DNA of 64,000 nucleotides from SZUA-36 sp963749115 (GTDB lineage: Bacteria > Pseudomonadota > Gammaproteobacteria > Xanthomonadales > SZUA-36), in contig CAVVLP010000005.1 in NCBI GenBank assembly GCA_963749115.1, positions 1-64,000 of the forward strand, given 5' to 3'. Below, one piece after another: positions 26,375-35,996 of this stretch. Made by a program: the position numbers and the translations under genes. Every line of letters begins with the position of its first letter. The first letter of the stretch is position 1. The notes under the pieces are model-generated. The model had not been told where the DNA came from and did not search any database. It saw only the letters and a program-made list of their open reading frames with translations.

Positions 26375-28725
26375 ATGTTAACCGGACAAAAGAAGCAGGA
26401 CGGCCAGGCCGTTTTGAAACGGTTATTTCTGGGGATCGCAGTAGCGCTTGGCACAGTGGCATTGATGCCTGCAACCGCATTTGCGCAGGAAGAATCAGCC
26501 GAAGCACAGCGATAACGTGCTTGAAGAAGTCATCGTCACGGCAACACGCCGGGAAGAGAGCCTGATGGAGGTGCCGATTGCGGTCACGGCGATTTCAGGT
26601 GAGGAACTAGCCGAATTCGGCATGCTGGATCGTCACCTATGTTGAGCAGATGTCACCCAACACCACGCTAAAGGTGTCACGCGGCACAAATACGACCCTG
26701 ACCGCATTCATCCGTGGCGTGGGTCAGCAGGATCCGGTGCCGGGTTTCGAGTCCGGTATTGGCATCTATCTCGATGATGTCTATCTCAACCGCCCGCAGG
26801 CCGGGGTTATGGATATTTATGACGTCGAGCGTATCGAAGTGCTGCGTGGTCCGCAGGGTACGCTTTATGGCCGAAATACCATTGGCGGCGCCATCAAGTA
26901 CGTTACGAAACGTCTCAACGCTGATAGTTATGAAGGCAACGCAAAGTTCTCCTACGGTACTGACAACCTGGTGAACCTGATCCTGACCGGTTCAGCGCCG
27001 GTATCCGACACCTTCAGGGTTGGCGCTTCTATTGCCAGTTTCAACCGTGATGGTTTTGGCGATAATCTCTATCTGACCAAGCTGGAAAATTACAACAAGC
27101 AGGTGCTGGGTGCGCGTGCGAGTGCTGAGTGGGAGCCGAACGAAGACTTTTTCATGAGATTCGCATTTGATTATGTCGATGACGACTCCGACCCGAGACA
27201 GGGGCATCGCGAAGTACTTCCCAATGTATCCGGAAGCGGTATTCTGAAAAATGTTTTCGATACCGAGGCCGGTTTGAATAACCCCGAGCAGTCAGTGAAG
27301 TCGTATGGTTATTCGCTGTCGGCACAGTGGAATGCCAGTGATCTGATCACGCTGAAAAACATCCTCGCCTACCGCGATGACAAGACCTCGACACCGATTG
27401 ATTTCGACAGTCTGCCAGCGGTTGATCTGGATGTGCCGGCGTTTTATAAGAATGACCAGTTTTCCGAAGAACTGCAGGTGTTGTTCTCGGCTGATCGCTG
27501 GAATGGTATCGCCGGTTTCTATTACCTCGATGCGAATGCATCCACCGGTTTTGACGTAATCCTTGGCCAACTTGGCGATCTCCTGGGCCTGCCGGGTTTT
27601 AACGCCTTCACCGCGGGTGATGTCAATACCAAGACCTGGTCCTTGTTCGCCGACTTTACCTTTGAGGTTAATGACCAGTTCAGCGTATCTCTCGGTGGTC
27701 GCTACACTTCCGACAAACGCACCTCCACGGTCCTCAGGCAATCCAAGCTTGGCGGGACCTCGCCAATATTCGGTGGAAACGCAATTCCGTTCGCAACCAC
27801 GTCGGATTTCAATGGCTCGGAAACCTTTACCAAGTTCACCCCGAGGATTTCTCTCGACCTGACACCGAACGACGATAACCTTTTTTACGTATCGTATAGC
27901 GAAGGATTCAAGGGCGGCAGCTTTGACCCGCGTGGTCAGACCTCCCTCGCGCCTGATCTCGATGGTGATGGCGTCGTCAGTGATGAAGAAGTTTTCGAGT
28001 TTATGAAATTTGATCCGGAGACCGTCAAGACCCTTGAGTTCGGTTGGAAGACCACCGCCCTGCAGGGCCGTATGACTTCCAAGCTCGCGGTGTTTTTCTC
28101 CACGTACACCGACGTACAGGTTCCGGGTTCCATCGGTTATGACAGCACGGGTGACGGCCTCAATGACACCTTTGTCGGCATCACATCCAATGCCGGTAAG
28201 GCTGATATCAATGGTGTTGAATGGGAAGGTCAGGCCATCCTGGCGAATGACCTGATCAGCAGCGGCAGTGAATTACGCTTTGGCTGGGCAGTGGGTTATA
28301 TCAATGCGAGGTACAAGAAATTCATCGATGCATTCGGTGTCGACGTCGCGAACGAACGCGTATTCCAGAATACGCCCAAGTGGACCATTTCCGGTAACTT
28401 GAATTATTCCGCACCGGTTAACTGGTTCAATACGGCGGCAACGTTTTCTGCCATCACCTCGCTGACCTACCGCGGCGATACCAGCCAGTTTGAGGTACCG
28501 AACCCCTTCCTTGACCAGCCCTCGTACACGCTTTGGGACCTGAGCCTTGTCTGGGCGCAGGACCAGGGCAACTGGAGCTTCGGTCTGCATGGCAAGAACC
28601 TGATTAACAAAGAGTACAAGGTAGCAGGATACTTCTTCCCGGCCCTTGGTCTGGAAAACAATATCACCGCGTTTTACGGCAACCCCCGGCAGATTTGGGG
28701 TACCGTGCAGTACAACTGGTTCTGA
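26375..28725 (+). CDS. TonB-dependent outer-membrane receptor (frameshifted in the N-terminus)
   Basis: Takes up a substrate too large or hydrophobic for porins, using proton-motive force passed by TonB. Start ATG 26375 after GGAGGAAG; signal peptide FLGIAVALGTVALMPATAFA. One extra C near 26510 and another near 26631 break the frame before and after the TonB-box region (NVLEEVIVTATRREESLMEV). From about 26640 it is continuous: plug domain with IYLDDVYLNRPQAG and IEVLRGPQGTLYGRNTIGGA, then the barrel, ending in QYNWF with the typical terminal Phe. Total about 780 residues. Its promoter has operator site C. The substrate is unknown; the neighbours suggest an ester or carboxylic acid. Confidence 0.92.
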
Positions 28726-28748
28726 TGTGAAGGCCAGCTGATAAAGAA

Positions 28749-28778
28749 CGGCGCAACTCCGGTTGCGCCGTTTTCTTT
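28749..28778 (+). terminator. Rho-independent terminator after the TonB receptor gene
   Basis: A perfect 9-bp stem CGGCGCAAC/GTTGCGCCG with loop TCCG is followed by TTTTCTTT. It begins 23 bp after the receptor's stop. The MFS gene starts only 12 nt further on, so read-through or a promoter nearby is needed for that gene. Confidence 0.85.
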
Positions 28779-28789
28779 ATACTGAGCAA

Positions 28790-30068
28790 ATGCAAAATAA
28801 CAACTCAGACGACGATAACCACCAGGTTACCAATCGCGCCTACGTACTGTTTATCCTGGTCGTAGTTTATACCTTCAATTTTATCGACCGCCAGATCGTC
28901 GGTATCCTGGCGGTGCCGATCAAGGCCGACCTCGGGCTTGACCGACAGCCAGTTGGGTTTGATGGGTGGTTTGGCTTTCGCGTTGTTTTATACCGGTCTT
29001 GGTATCCCTGTGGCCATGCTGGCGGACCGTTTCAGCCGTACCTGGATCATGACGGTGGCACTGGTCATCTGGAGCGGTATGACCGCCGCATCGGGTCTGG
29101 CCACCAATTTCTGGCAATTGTTCGCGGCGCGTCTCGGTGTCGGTGTAGGTGAGGCGGGTGGTGTGGCACCGGCTTATTCGCTGATATCCGATTTCTTCCC
29201 GCCCGGGCAGCGTGCACGGGCCATGAGTGTCTATTCATTTGGTATTCCAATCGGTAGTGCGATTGGTATCGTATTTGGCGGTATTATCGCCAGCATGATT
29301 AACTGGCGCTGGGCGTTTTTTATTGTCGGTATTGCGGGTATTGCCATTGCCCCGATATTCAGGATGACCATCAAGGAACCCCCACGCGGTGGGTTTGATC
29401 GTCAACGCGAAGCAGTCAAGGCGCCCGGTCTGAAATTGATTGTGAGTACGTTGATGACAAAACCAAGTTTCTGGTTACTGTCATTGGGTGCTTCGTTTTC
29501 TTCAATGATGGGTTACGGTGTGTTCTTCTGGCTACCCTCGTTTTTTGTGCGTAGCTACAACCTGACGCTGCTCAATGCTTCGCTATTTTATGGCGCCGTT
29601 TTGCTGATAGGCGGATTGGCCGGAATCTGGGCGGGTGGCTGGCTGGGAGATCGTTTCGGTCAGGATCAGCGCTCTCAATATGCGAGGATACCGGCCATTG
29701 CTTTTTTGTGTACCGTGCCTTTTTACATATTGGCTATCCTGTCGCCGACACTGACCCTGGCCTTCTTTGTTTTGCTGGTGCCAACTGCCCTGGGCCTGGC
29801 CTGGTTGGGTCCGGTTATCTCGGCGATCCAGCACCTGGTCAGACCGGATATGCGCGCCACGGCATCGGCGATTTTTCTGTTTATCAATAACCTGATCGGA
29901 ATCGGTCTGGGTACCTACGCGATTGGTGCCCTTTCGGATACATTGGCAGCGCAGTTTGGTGATGAATCCCTGCGTTACTCGATCCTGGCAGGGACCGGTT
30001 TTTATATTATTGCGGCGGGGCTGTTTTTACTGGCGTCGCGCTGGCTTGAGCAGGACTGGGAAGACTGA
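28790..30068 (+). CDS. MFS transporter (frameshifted near the N-terminus)
   Basis: A 12-helix major facilitator of about 425 residues, probably inner-membrane uptake of the compound brought in by the TonB receptor. ATG 28790 gives MQNNNSDDDNHQVTNRAYVL and helix 1 with FNFIDRQIVGILAVPIKADL. One extra T near 28938 breaks the frame; it resumes at TDSQLGLMGGLAFALFYTG. The family loop signature between helices 2 and 3 is GIPVAMLADRFSRTWI. Further: FFPPGQRARAMSVYSFG and WRWAFFIVG. The type resembles spinster-like or aromatic-acid/sugar-phosphate MFS proteins. Confidence 0.87.
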
Positions 30069-30095
30069 ACAGTCCGAAAATATCTGGAGATTTAT

Positions 30096-30839
30096 ATGGG
30101 TATGCTGGAACAAAAAGTAGTTGTCGTCACCGGCGGGGCACAGGGTATAGGTCTGAGTGCGGTCGAGCGCTTTGCCGAAGAAGGCGCCAAGGTTGCCATC
30201 TGGGATTTCAATGCGGAGAAAGGTGCTGCCAGTGAGGCAATGCTTCAAGAAAAGGGTTATGACGTGCGTTTCCAACGGGTGAATGTTGCCGACATGGATT
30301 CGGTCAAAGCGGCCGCTGAAAAGCTTCATAATGAAACCGGGCGCATTGATGTGCTGGTCAACAACGCCGGCATCACACGCGACGCCAGCTTGATGAAAAT
30401 GACCGAGGAACAATGGCAGCAGGTACTGGATGTTAACCTCGGCGGCGTATTTCACTGCACAAAAGCGATCGCGCCGATCATGGTGGAACAAAAGTCCGGC
30501 TGTATTATCAACACCTCGTCGGTGGTCGGTTTGTATGGCAATTTTGGCCAGACCAACTATGTCGCGACCAAGTCAGGTGTGATTGGAATGACAAAGGTGT
30601 GGGCAAGGGAATTGGGCCGCAAGGGCATCCGCGTCAACGCCGTGGCACCGGGTTTTATTGCCACGGAAATGGTGGACACCGTGCCTGAGAACGTCATTGA
30701 GCAGATGGTTGGCAAAACGCCGTTGGCACGCCTGGGAAAACCCGAAGACATCGCCAACGCCTACATCTTTCTCGCCTCGGACCTGGCAAGTTATGTCAGT
30801 GGAACGGTGCTCAGTGTCGATGGCGGATTAGTCATCTGA
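30096..30839 (+). CDS. SDR-family 3-oxoacyl-ACP reductase-like oxidoreductase
   Basis: A 247-residue NAD(P)-dependent short-chain reductase. Motifs: GGAQGIGLSAVERF (TGxxxGIG, residues about 12-25), NNAGITRD (NNAG), INTSSVVGLYGNFGQTNYVATKSG with the catalytic Ser, Tyr and Lys (YxxxK), and VAPGFIATEM. RBS TGGAGA before ATG 30096. It follows the MFS gene by 27 bp. FabG-like by sequence, but its cluster suggests it acts on a hydroxyacyl- or ketoacyl-CoA. Confidence 0.93.
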   Translation: MGMLEQKVVVVTGGAQGIGLSAVERFAEEGAKVAIWDFNAEKGAASEAMLQEKGYDVRFQRVNVADMDSVKAAAEKLHNETGRIDVLVNNAGITRDASLMKMTEEQWQQVLDVNLGGVFHCTKAIAPIMVEQKSGCIINTSSVVGLYGNFGQTNYVATKSGVIGMTKVWARELGRKGIRVNAVAPGFIATEMVDTVPENVIEQMVGKTPLARLGKPEDIANAYIFLASDLASYVSGTVLSVDGGLVI

Positions 30840-30856
30840 TTTTACAGCGCCGGACA

Positions 30857-30868
30857 TGATCCAGATCA
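30857..30868. promoter_or_regulatory. FNR/ANR-like half-palindrome upstream of the 2-oxoacid oxidoreductase operon
   Basis: TGATCCAGATCA fits the core TTGAT-N4-ATCAA except for the outermost bases. It lies about 185 bp before the operon start. A perfect small inverted repeat, CGGTGA-GA-TCACCG (30925-30938), lies between. FNR control would make sense for an oxygen-sensitive enzyme, but the match is short. Confidence 0.3.
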
Positions 30869-31052
30869 CGTTCTGGTGCTGCTTCGGGTGCCAACAAAAC
30901 CCTTTCAGGTTAAAATAGCGGGTGCGGTGAGATCACCGTTCAAGCTTTATTCAGTGGTGATTTTCCTGCTGAATCCAGACCTGACCGGGGAATCCATCGC
31001 AAGGCTGTCTCGTAGTTTATTGAACACTACATAGAGGATAGGAACTGCCGCG

Positions 31053-33275
31053 ATGATGGAAATTACAATTTGCGGTCGTGGAGGGCAGGGCGGCGTCACG
31101 CTTGCCAAGATTATTGCCTCGGCTTACTTTCTCAAGGGCAAGTATGTTCAGGCTTTTGGCGTATATGCCGCAGAACGCTCCGGCGCACCGATACAGGCTT
31201 TCGTTCGTGTAGACGACGAAGAAATCACAAATCACAACCAGGTTCAACACCCCGATCATCTTGTTGTTCTGGATCGTACCCTCATTGCATCAGGTATGGA
31301 TGCCACCCTCAAACCCGGTGGTTTCATTGTCATCAATACACCACCGGACAAGAATGACTACCAGGATCATTTTACCGGTCGCGATGTGGCGACGGTCGAT
31401 GCAACGAGTATCGCGGTGACCAATGGCCTTGGCACACGCACTGTTCCGATCGTCAACACCACCATGGCCGGCGCGATTGGCCGGGTGCTCGGTTTGACGC
31501 TGACCGAAGTACTGGCGGCGCTGGAACATCTGAATTTTACCGGGGCGAACAAGACCTGTGCCCGCGAAGCATACAAACAGGTACAAACCACCACCCTGCC
31601 GGGTGAAATCCACCAGGCCCCGAAAACTTCCGGACCCGCCCGGATCGCAGACCTGTTTGATGAAGACGTGGGAGGCATGCCAAAGATCAAAACCGGTAGC
31701 TGGGCGACAGAAAAACCAGAACGCCGTCACCTGACGCCACCCTGTAATCATGTCTGTCCCGCTGGCAACGATGTACGTGGTTTTGTTGAAGCGGTAGGCC
31801 AGAAAGACTACGACCTGGCGCTGTCGGTATTACTTGAATCCTCCCCGTTACCCGCGGTGTGCGGCCGGGTCTGTCCCGCGCCGTGTATGGATACCTGCAA
31901 CCGTGCAGAATATGACCAATCCGTCAATGTCAGGGAGATCGAACGCGCCGTGGCCGAAGAAGGTACCCGTCCTGAGCCAAACAAGTCGTGGCGGGAATCT
32001 TCAGTTGCCGTGGTCGGTTCCGGTCCTGCCGGTCTCAGCACCGCCTACCATCTTGCGCGTCTGGGTTATCCGGTTACATTGTATGAGGCCGGAGAAGAGC
32101 TCGGCGGTGTGTTGCGTACCGGTATCCCGTCTTACCGTTTGCCGCGGGATGTGCTGGATCAGGAGATCGATTACATACTGAGTCATGACATCAGCGTCCA
32201 CACCGGTTGCCAGTTGCAGCGCGAAGACATGTTGCGTCTGAGCCGGGAATTCCAGGCGGTTTTTGTTGCCACCGGTTTGCAGAACGTCAGTGATCTTGAT
32301 CTTGGTGAGTCGTCATCAATTGCACCGGTGCAAGGCTTGCACTTTCTTGAAAAAGTGCGCAAGGGCAATGAGCGGCTTGACGGTCAGCGCGTTATCGTAA
32401 TCGGTGGTGGCAACACCGCCATGGACGCCGCCCGTTCGGCCCTGCGTATCGGCGCCAGCGAGGTGCGGGTTGTTTACCGCCGTACCCGCAGTGAAATGCC
32501 GGCCATCCATGAGGAGATCGAACAGGCGCTTGAAGAAGGCATCATTCTTGATGAACTGATCTCCCCCGTTTCATTGTCTGATCCAGGTAATGGTCCCGTA
32601 CTGACCTGCCAGGGTATGAAGCTGGGCCCGCCCGATGATAGTGGCCGACCCAGGCCAATCGCAGATACCAGCCCTGAAGCACGTTTTGACCTGCCTTGTG
32701 ACCTGGTCATCCTGGCACTGGGACAGTCTCATGATATTTCCATTCTTCCGGAAGGTTCGGTGATTAAGGAGGGTGAGGCGCTGCTTGGTCTCAGTGGTGC
32801 ACCGTTCTTCGTGGGTGGTGATTTTGCGACCAATGAAGGAACCGTTTCAGCCGCCATTGGTTGTGGGGTCAGGGCGGCAAGGCATATACACCGAACATTG
32901 TCCGGTGAAGATTTGTTTCCGCCAGCAGAGGATCCCATTGCAACTTCCGATCAGATCAAGTTCAACCGTTTTGCACACGAGTCCCGTGCGGCAGTGAATA
33001 CGCTAAGTCCGGGTGTGCGACGCCGTTGTTTTGATGAAGTTCACCTGGGCTTCCAGGCCGGGCCCGATGGTGAGGGTGCCGTCAGTGAAGCGCTGCGTTG
33101 TTTGAGTTGCGGGGTTTGTAACAAGTGTGACCGCTGCCTGGAATACTGCCCGGAAGGCATCCTGCGTCGCAGTGATGAAAAAGATGGCTATGTGTTTGAC
33201 CTGGAGTACTGCAAGGGTTGCGGTGTATGTATGACCGCCTGTCCGCGCGGTGCCATTTACATGACCGAATTGTAG
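31053..33275 (+). CDS. 2-oxoacid:acceptor oxidoreductase gamma subunit fused to GltD/NfnB-like flavoprotein and ferredoxin
   Basis: A 740-residue three-part protein. Residues 1-185: gamma subunit of pyruvate/2-oxoacid:ferredoxin oxidoreductase (MEITICGRGGQGGVTLAKII, YAAERSGAPIQAFVR). Residues about 225-640: a glutamate-synthase-small-subunit-like module, with iron-sulfur Cys (CNHVCPAGND, CGRVCPAPCMDTC), the FAD site VAVVGSGPAGLSTAYHLA, the NAD(P) site VIVIGGGNTAMDAARSA and VVYRRTRSEMPA. Residues 685-735: two 4Fe-4S clusters (CNKCDRCLEYCPEG, CKGCGVCMTACPRG). The fusion suggests that electrons from 2-oxoacid oxidation can pass to NAD(P) inside one complex. It has no frameshift. It heads the operon with the alpha and beta subunits. 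Confidence 0.9.
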   Translation: MMEITICGRGGQGGVTLAKIIASAYFLKGKYVQAFGVYAAERSGAPIQAFVRVDDEEITNHNQVQHPDHLVVLDRTLIASGMDATLKPGGFIVINTPPDKNDYQDHFTGRDVATVDATSIAVTNGLGTRTVPIVNTTMAGAIGRVLGLTLTEVLAALEHLNFTGANKTCAREAYKQVQTTTLPGEIHQAPKTSGPARIADLFDEDVGGMPKIKTGSWATEKPERRHLTPPCNHVCPAGNDVRGFVEAVGQKDYDLALSVLLESSPLPAVCGRVCPAPCMDTCNRAEYDQSVNVREIERAVAEEGTRPEPNKSWRESSVAVVGSGPAGLSTAYHLARLGYPVTLYEAGEELGGVLRTGIPSYRLPRDVLDQEIDYILSHDISVHTGCQLQREDMLRLSREFQAVFVATGLQNVSDLDLGESSSIAPVQGLHFLEKVRKGNERLDGQRVIVIGGGNTAMDAARSALRIGASEVRVVYRRTRSEMPAIHEEIEQALEEGIILDELISPVSLSDPGNGPVLTCQGMKLGPPDDSGRPRPIADTSPEARFDLPCDLVILALGQSHDISILPEGSVIKEGEALLGLSGAPFFVGGDFATNEGTVSAAIGCGVRAARHIHRTLSGEDLFPPAEDPIATSDQIKFNRFAHESRAAVNTLSPGVRRRCFDEVHLGFQAGPDGEGAVSEALRCLSCGVCNKCDRCLEYCPEGILRRSDEKDGYVFDLEYCKGCGVCMTACPRGAIYMTEL

Positions 33276-33293
33276 GCAGAGAGGGAGTTGATA

Positions 33294-34466
33294 ATGGGCA
33301 GAACGCTTGCAACCGGTAACAACGTCGCCGGCCACACACTGGCACTCGCCGGTGAAGCCAACCGCAATGCACGGGGTTGTTGTGCGGGGGCTTATCCGAT
33401 TACACCACAAACTGAAATCATCGAATTTCTTTCCGGATTCGATTTTAACAAGGGCCGCGTGGTACTGGTCGAGTCGGAGCACAGTGCCATGGGTGTTTGC
33501 ATAGGTGCGGCTTTAGCGGGTGCCCGGACCTTTACAGCCAGTTCGTCAAACGGACTGGCATACATGACCGAGAATATTTTTGCCGCCGGCTATTATCGCC
33601 TGCCCACGGTGATGATCGCGGTCAACCGGACACTGGGGCCACCCTGGAATATCTGGGTGGACCAGGGTGACAGCCTGATGATGCGCGATGCCGCCTGGCT
33701 GCAATTTTATTGCGACTCTCACCAGGATCTGGCGGATACGATTCTGTTGGCGTTCCGGGTGGCAGAAGATAAACGGGTCATGTTGCCGGTAATCGTTGCG
33801 ATGGATGGTTTTATCACTTCACATACGCAAATGGTGGTCGATATGTTCACCCAGGAACAGGTTGATACTTTCCTGCCCCCATGCGTCATTCCGCACAGGT
33901 TGAAACATGAGCATCCATCGACATTTGGCGGTATGACCTTTTCAAATGAAACCGAACATCACCGTTTTGCGATCCAGGCATCAATGGAACAGGCGCTTAT
34001 GGTGCTGGAAGAGGCGCGTGATGAGTTTGAAAATGTCTTTGGCCGGCGTCCGGCGGGCGCCCTTGAAGCTTTTGATACCGGGGATGCAGACACTATTGTC
34101 ATCGCCTGCAATACCATGGCGCGCACACTGCACACCGTGATTACCGAGCGCCGGGCAAAGGGTGAAAAAATAGGCATGATACGTACCAAGCTGTTCCGGC
34201 CTTTCCCACGCAAGGAATTGCTGGCAGCGATTGGCAAGGCCAGCAAAGTGGCGGTTCTCGACCGCAATCACTCACCGGGGTCCGGTGGAATTTTCTGGCT
34301 GGAAATTGCTGCGACACTTAAAGAACGTCCCGATGTCCTGTTGCAGGACTACCTTGTCGGCCTGGGTGGTGGTGATGTCACACCGGAAAATATCCACGCG
34401 ATTATCGATGACATGAACCAGCGCACAACGGCCTCGGAACCGGAATGGAAGGACACTTCAACATGA
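33294..34466 (+). CDS. 2-oxoacid:acceptor oxidoreductase alpha subunit
   Basis: A 390-residue subunit carrying the pyrimidine-binding and transketolase C-terminal-like domains. Features: GNNVAGHTLALAGEANRNAR, CCAGAYPITPQTEIIEFLS (substrate/CoA side), VLVESEHSAMGVCIGAALAG, SSNGLAYMTENIFAAGYYR and the C-terminal GMIRTKLFRPFPRKEL. ATG 33294 after GAGGGAG, 18 bp from the previous stop. It resembles pyruvate or 2-ketoisovalerate ferredoxin oxidoreductase alpha chains; the exact substrate cannot be told from motifs. Confidence 0.92.
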   Translation: MGRTLATGNNVAGHTLALAGEANRNARGCCAGAYPITPQTEIIEFLSGFDFNKGRVVLVESEHSAMGVCIGAALAGARTFTASSSNGLAYMTENIFAAGYYRLPTVMIAVNRTLGPPWNIWVDQGDSLMMRDAAWLQFYCDSHQDLADTILLAFRVAEDKRVMLPVIVAMDGFITSHTQMVVDMFTQEQVDTFLPPCVIPHRLKHEHPSTFGGMTFSNETEHHRFAIQASMEQALMVLEEARDEFENVFGRRPAGALEAFDTGDADTIVIACNTMARTLHTVITERRAKGEKIGMIRTKLFRPFPRKELLAAIGKASKVAVLDRNHSPGSGGIFWLEIAATLKERPDVLLQDYLVGLGGGDVTPENIHAIIDDMNQRTTASEPEWKDTST

Positions 34467-35359
34467 GTACGACCACCCCCGGCAAACCTTATGAATCTCA
34501 CCTGTTGCGACCCGGCAATACCAATTGTGCCGGTTGTGGTATGTCAATCGGTCTGCAATGGCTGGATGAGGCACTCGGTGACGAAAAACCGGTGCTGGCT
34601 ATCCCGTCCTGCTGCGGTATCGTTACCGCGGGCGCTTTCCCGACCTCCGGTTACGGTGTACCGACTGCGGCCACCACCTTTGCCAGTTCACCGGCGGTTG
34701 CGACAGGTATATCCGCCGTATCCGCCATGAACGACATCGATAACCCGGTGATCTGCTGGGCCGGTGACGGCGGAACCTATGATATCGGTCTCGCGACCCT
34801 GTCGGCTGCGGCTGAACGTAATGAAGACATTATCTACATCTGTTACGACAATGAGATCTACGGCAATACGGGTGGTCAACGTAGTGGCGCAACACCGGTA
34901 GGGGCCGTCACCAGTACCACACCTGCAGGCAAGGGTGAGCGCAAGAAAGACATCATGGCGATCATGGCCGCACACCGCATACCCTATGCCGCAACCCTGT
35001 CGATCGGTCACCGCGAAGATTTTCTGCGGAAGGTCAGGTACGCCCGTTCGGTGAAGGGTTTTCGTTTCCTGTTAATGCTGTCGCCGTGTCCGACCGGTTG
35101 GAAGTCGGAACCGGACCAGAGCACCGAACTGATCGAAATCGCCGTGCGCAGTGGATTGTTTCCACTCTACGAGATATTTGACGGCTGCCGCTACCGGATC
35201 AATCAAAGACCCGATAGCACATCGATAGAACCCTACCTCAAACAGCAACGCCGCTTCAGCCAGGTTTGGAATAACACCGATGCCCTGCAGGCTTTTATTG
35301 ATGCACAGTGGCAATACCTGGATGGGATGGCAACGGTATTCCCGGCAAAAGATCGCTGA
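34463..35359 (+). CDS. 2-oxoacid:acceptor oxidoreductase beta subunit (TPP-binding)
   Basis: A 298-residue thiamine-diphosphate-binding subunit. ATG 34463 overlaps the alpha subunit stop (ATGA) and follows GGAAGGAC. Visible: the cluster ligands NTNCAGCGMS near residue 20, ATGISAVSAMND, the TPP/Mg motif WAGDGGTYDIGLATLSAAAE (GDG...), and NEIYGNTGGQRSGATPVGA. The later LSPCPTGWK Cys also fits the family. Together with its two partners it would oxidatively decarboxylate a 2-oxoacid to acyl-CoA. A terminator follows. Confidence 0.93.
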   Translation: MSTTTPGKPYESHLLRPGNTNCAGCGMSIGLQWLDEALGDEKPVLAIPSCCGIVTAGAFPTSGYGVPTAATTFASSPAVATGISAVSAMNDIDNPVICWAGDGGTYDIGLATLSAAAERNEDIIYICYDNEIYGNTGGQRSGATPVGAVTSTTPAGKGERKKDIMAIMAAHRIPYAATLSIGHREDFLRKVRYARSVKGFRFLLMLSPCPTGWKSEPDQSTELIEIAVRSGLFPLYEIFDGCRYRINQRPDSTSIEPYLKQQRRFSQVWNNTDALQAFIDAQWQYLDGMATVFPAKDR

Positions 35360-35380
35360 ACCACCTACCTTCAAAAAGAC

Positions 35381-35410
35381 AAAACCCCGCCGCAGCGGGG
35401 TTTTGTTTTA
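35381..35410 (+). terminator. Rho-independent terminator of the oxidoreductase operon
   Basis: AAAACCCCGC and GCGGGGTTTT pair around CGCA's inner bases, followed by GTTTTA. It lies 22 bp after the beta subunit stop. Confidence 0.9.
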
Positions 35411-35497
35411 TTATTGCAGGAAGCCGAGGTGCCGGTGGTAATACCAAGTGAATTTCAGGAATCGCTATTGGCCTGTCCGGAGTCAATGCATTCAGGA

Positions 35498-35734
35498 TTA
35501 CGCTACTCCGCTGCATCGCACGTCGATTAACTCTCCCGCTGGTCTTTGATTGTGTTGAACAATGCCCCCTCGTTGTTTCTGGATACGCTGGAAAAGCTCC
35601 TCGCGATATACCTGCATGTCAGACGGTTCAGCATCATAAACCCGGGTTGTTTTCAGGCTCGACATGTGGACGGTCACATAATCCCCTAACACGAGTTCCT
35701 TTTCGGATTCTATCGGCATTGTTAGCTTCAACAT
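35498..35734 (-). CDS. Divergent CsrA/RsmA-like small protein
   Basis: A 78-residue protein starting at ATG 35734 (RBS AAGGGAAA). The N-terminal MLKLTMPI, ELVLGDYVTVHM and the later MQVYREELFQRIQKQ align with CsrA (MLILTRR, LMIGDEVTV, VAVHREEIYQRIQ). It differs in a three-residue insert after strand 1, a shortened segment where CsrA has VRIGVNAPKEV, and a 20-residue tail. CsrA binds GGA motifs in mRNA leaders; the Arg of the HREE motif is kept here as YREE, while the strand-1 Arg is lost. RNA binding is possible but not assured. It stands alone. Confidence 0.6.
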   Translation of the reverse strand: MLKLTMPIESEKELVLGDYVTVHMSSLKTTRVYDAEPSDMQVYREELFQRIQKQRGGIVQHNQRPAGELIDVRCSGVA

Positions 35735-35996
35735 ACTTTTTCCCTTTTTACCGTACGAACCGGTATTTTTTTCAGTTAACGAAATACATGCAAAAACCAG
35801 GCCAGCTCGTATGTTTTGACGGGATCCCAATTAAAACGGTGCTTGCGGGTGTTTTTAAAAATATATTTTTGCGATATTTAACGTCAGCTGCCTCAAATTG
35901 TGAGGAAAACTGACCATATTTGTCAGTTGGCACCGTACACAGAAAACCACCAATCATCCGGTTAACCGGTGTGTGCAAGGTTGCTGGAATTCACAG

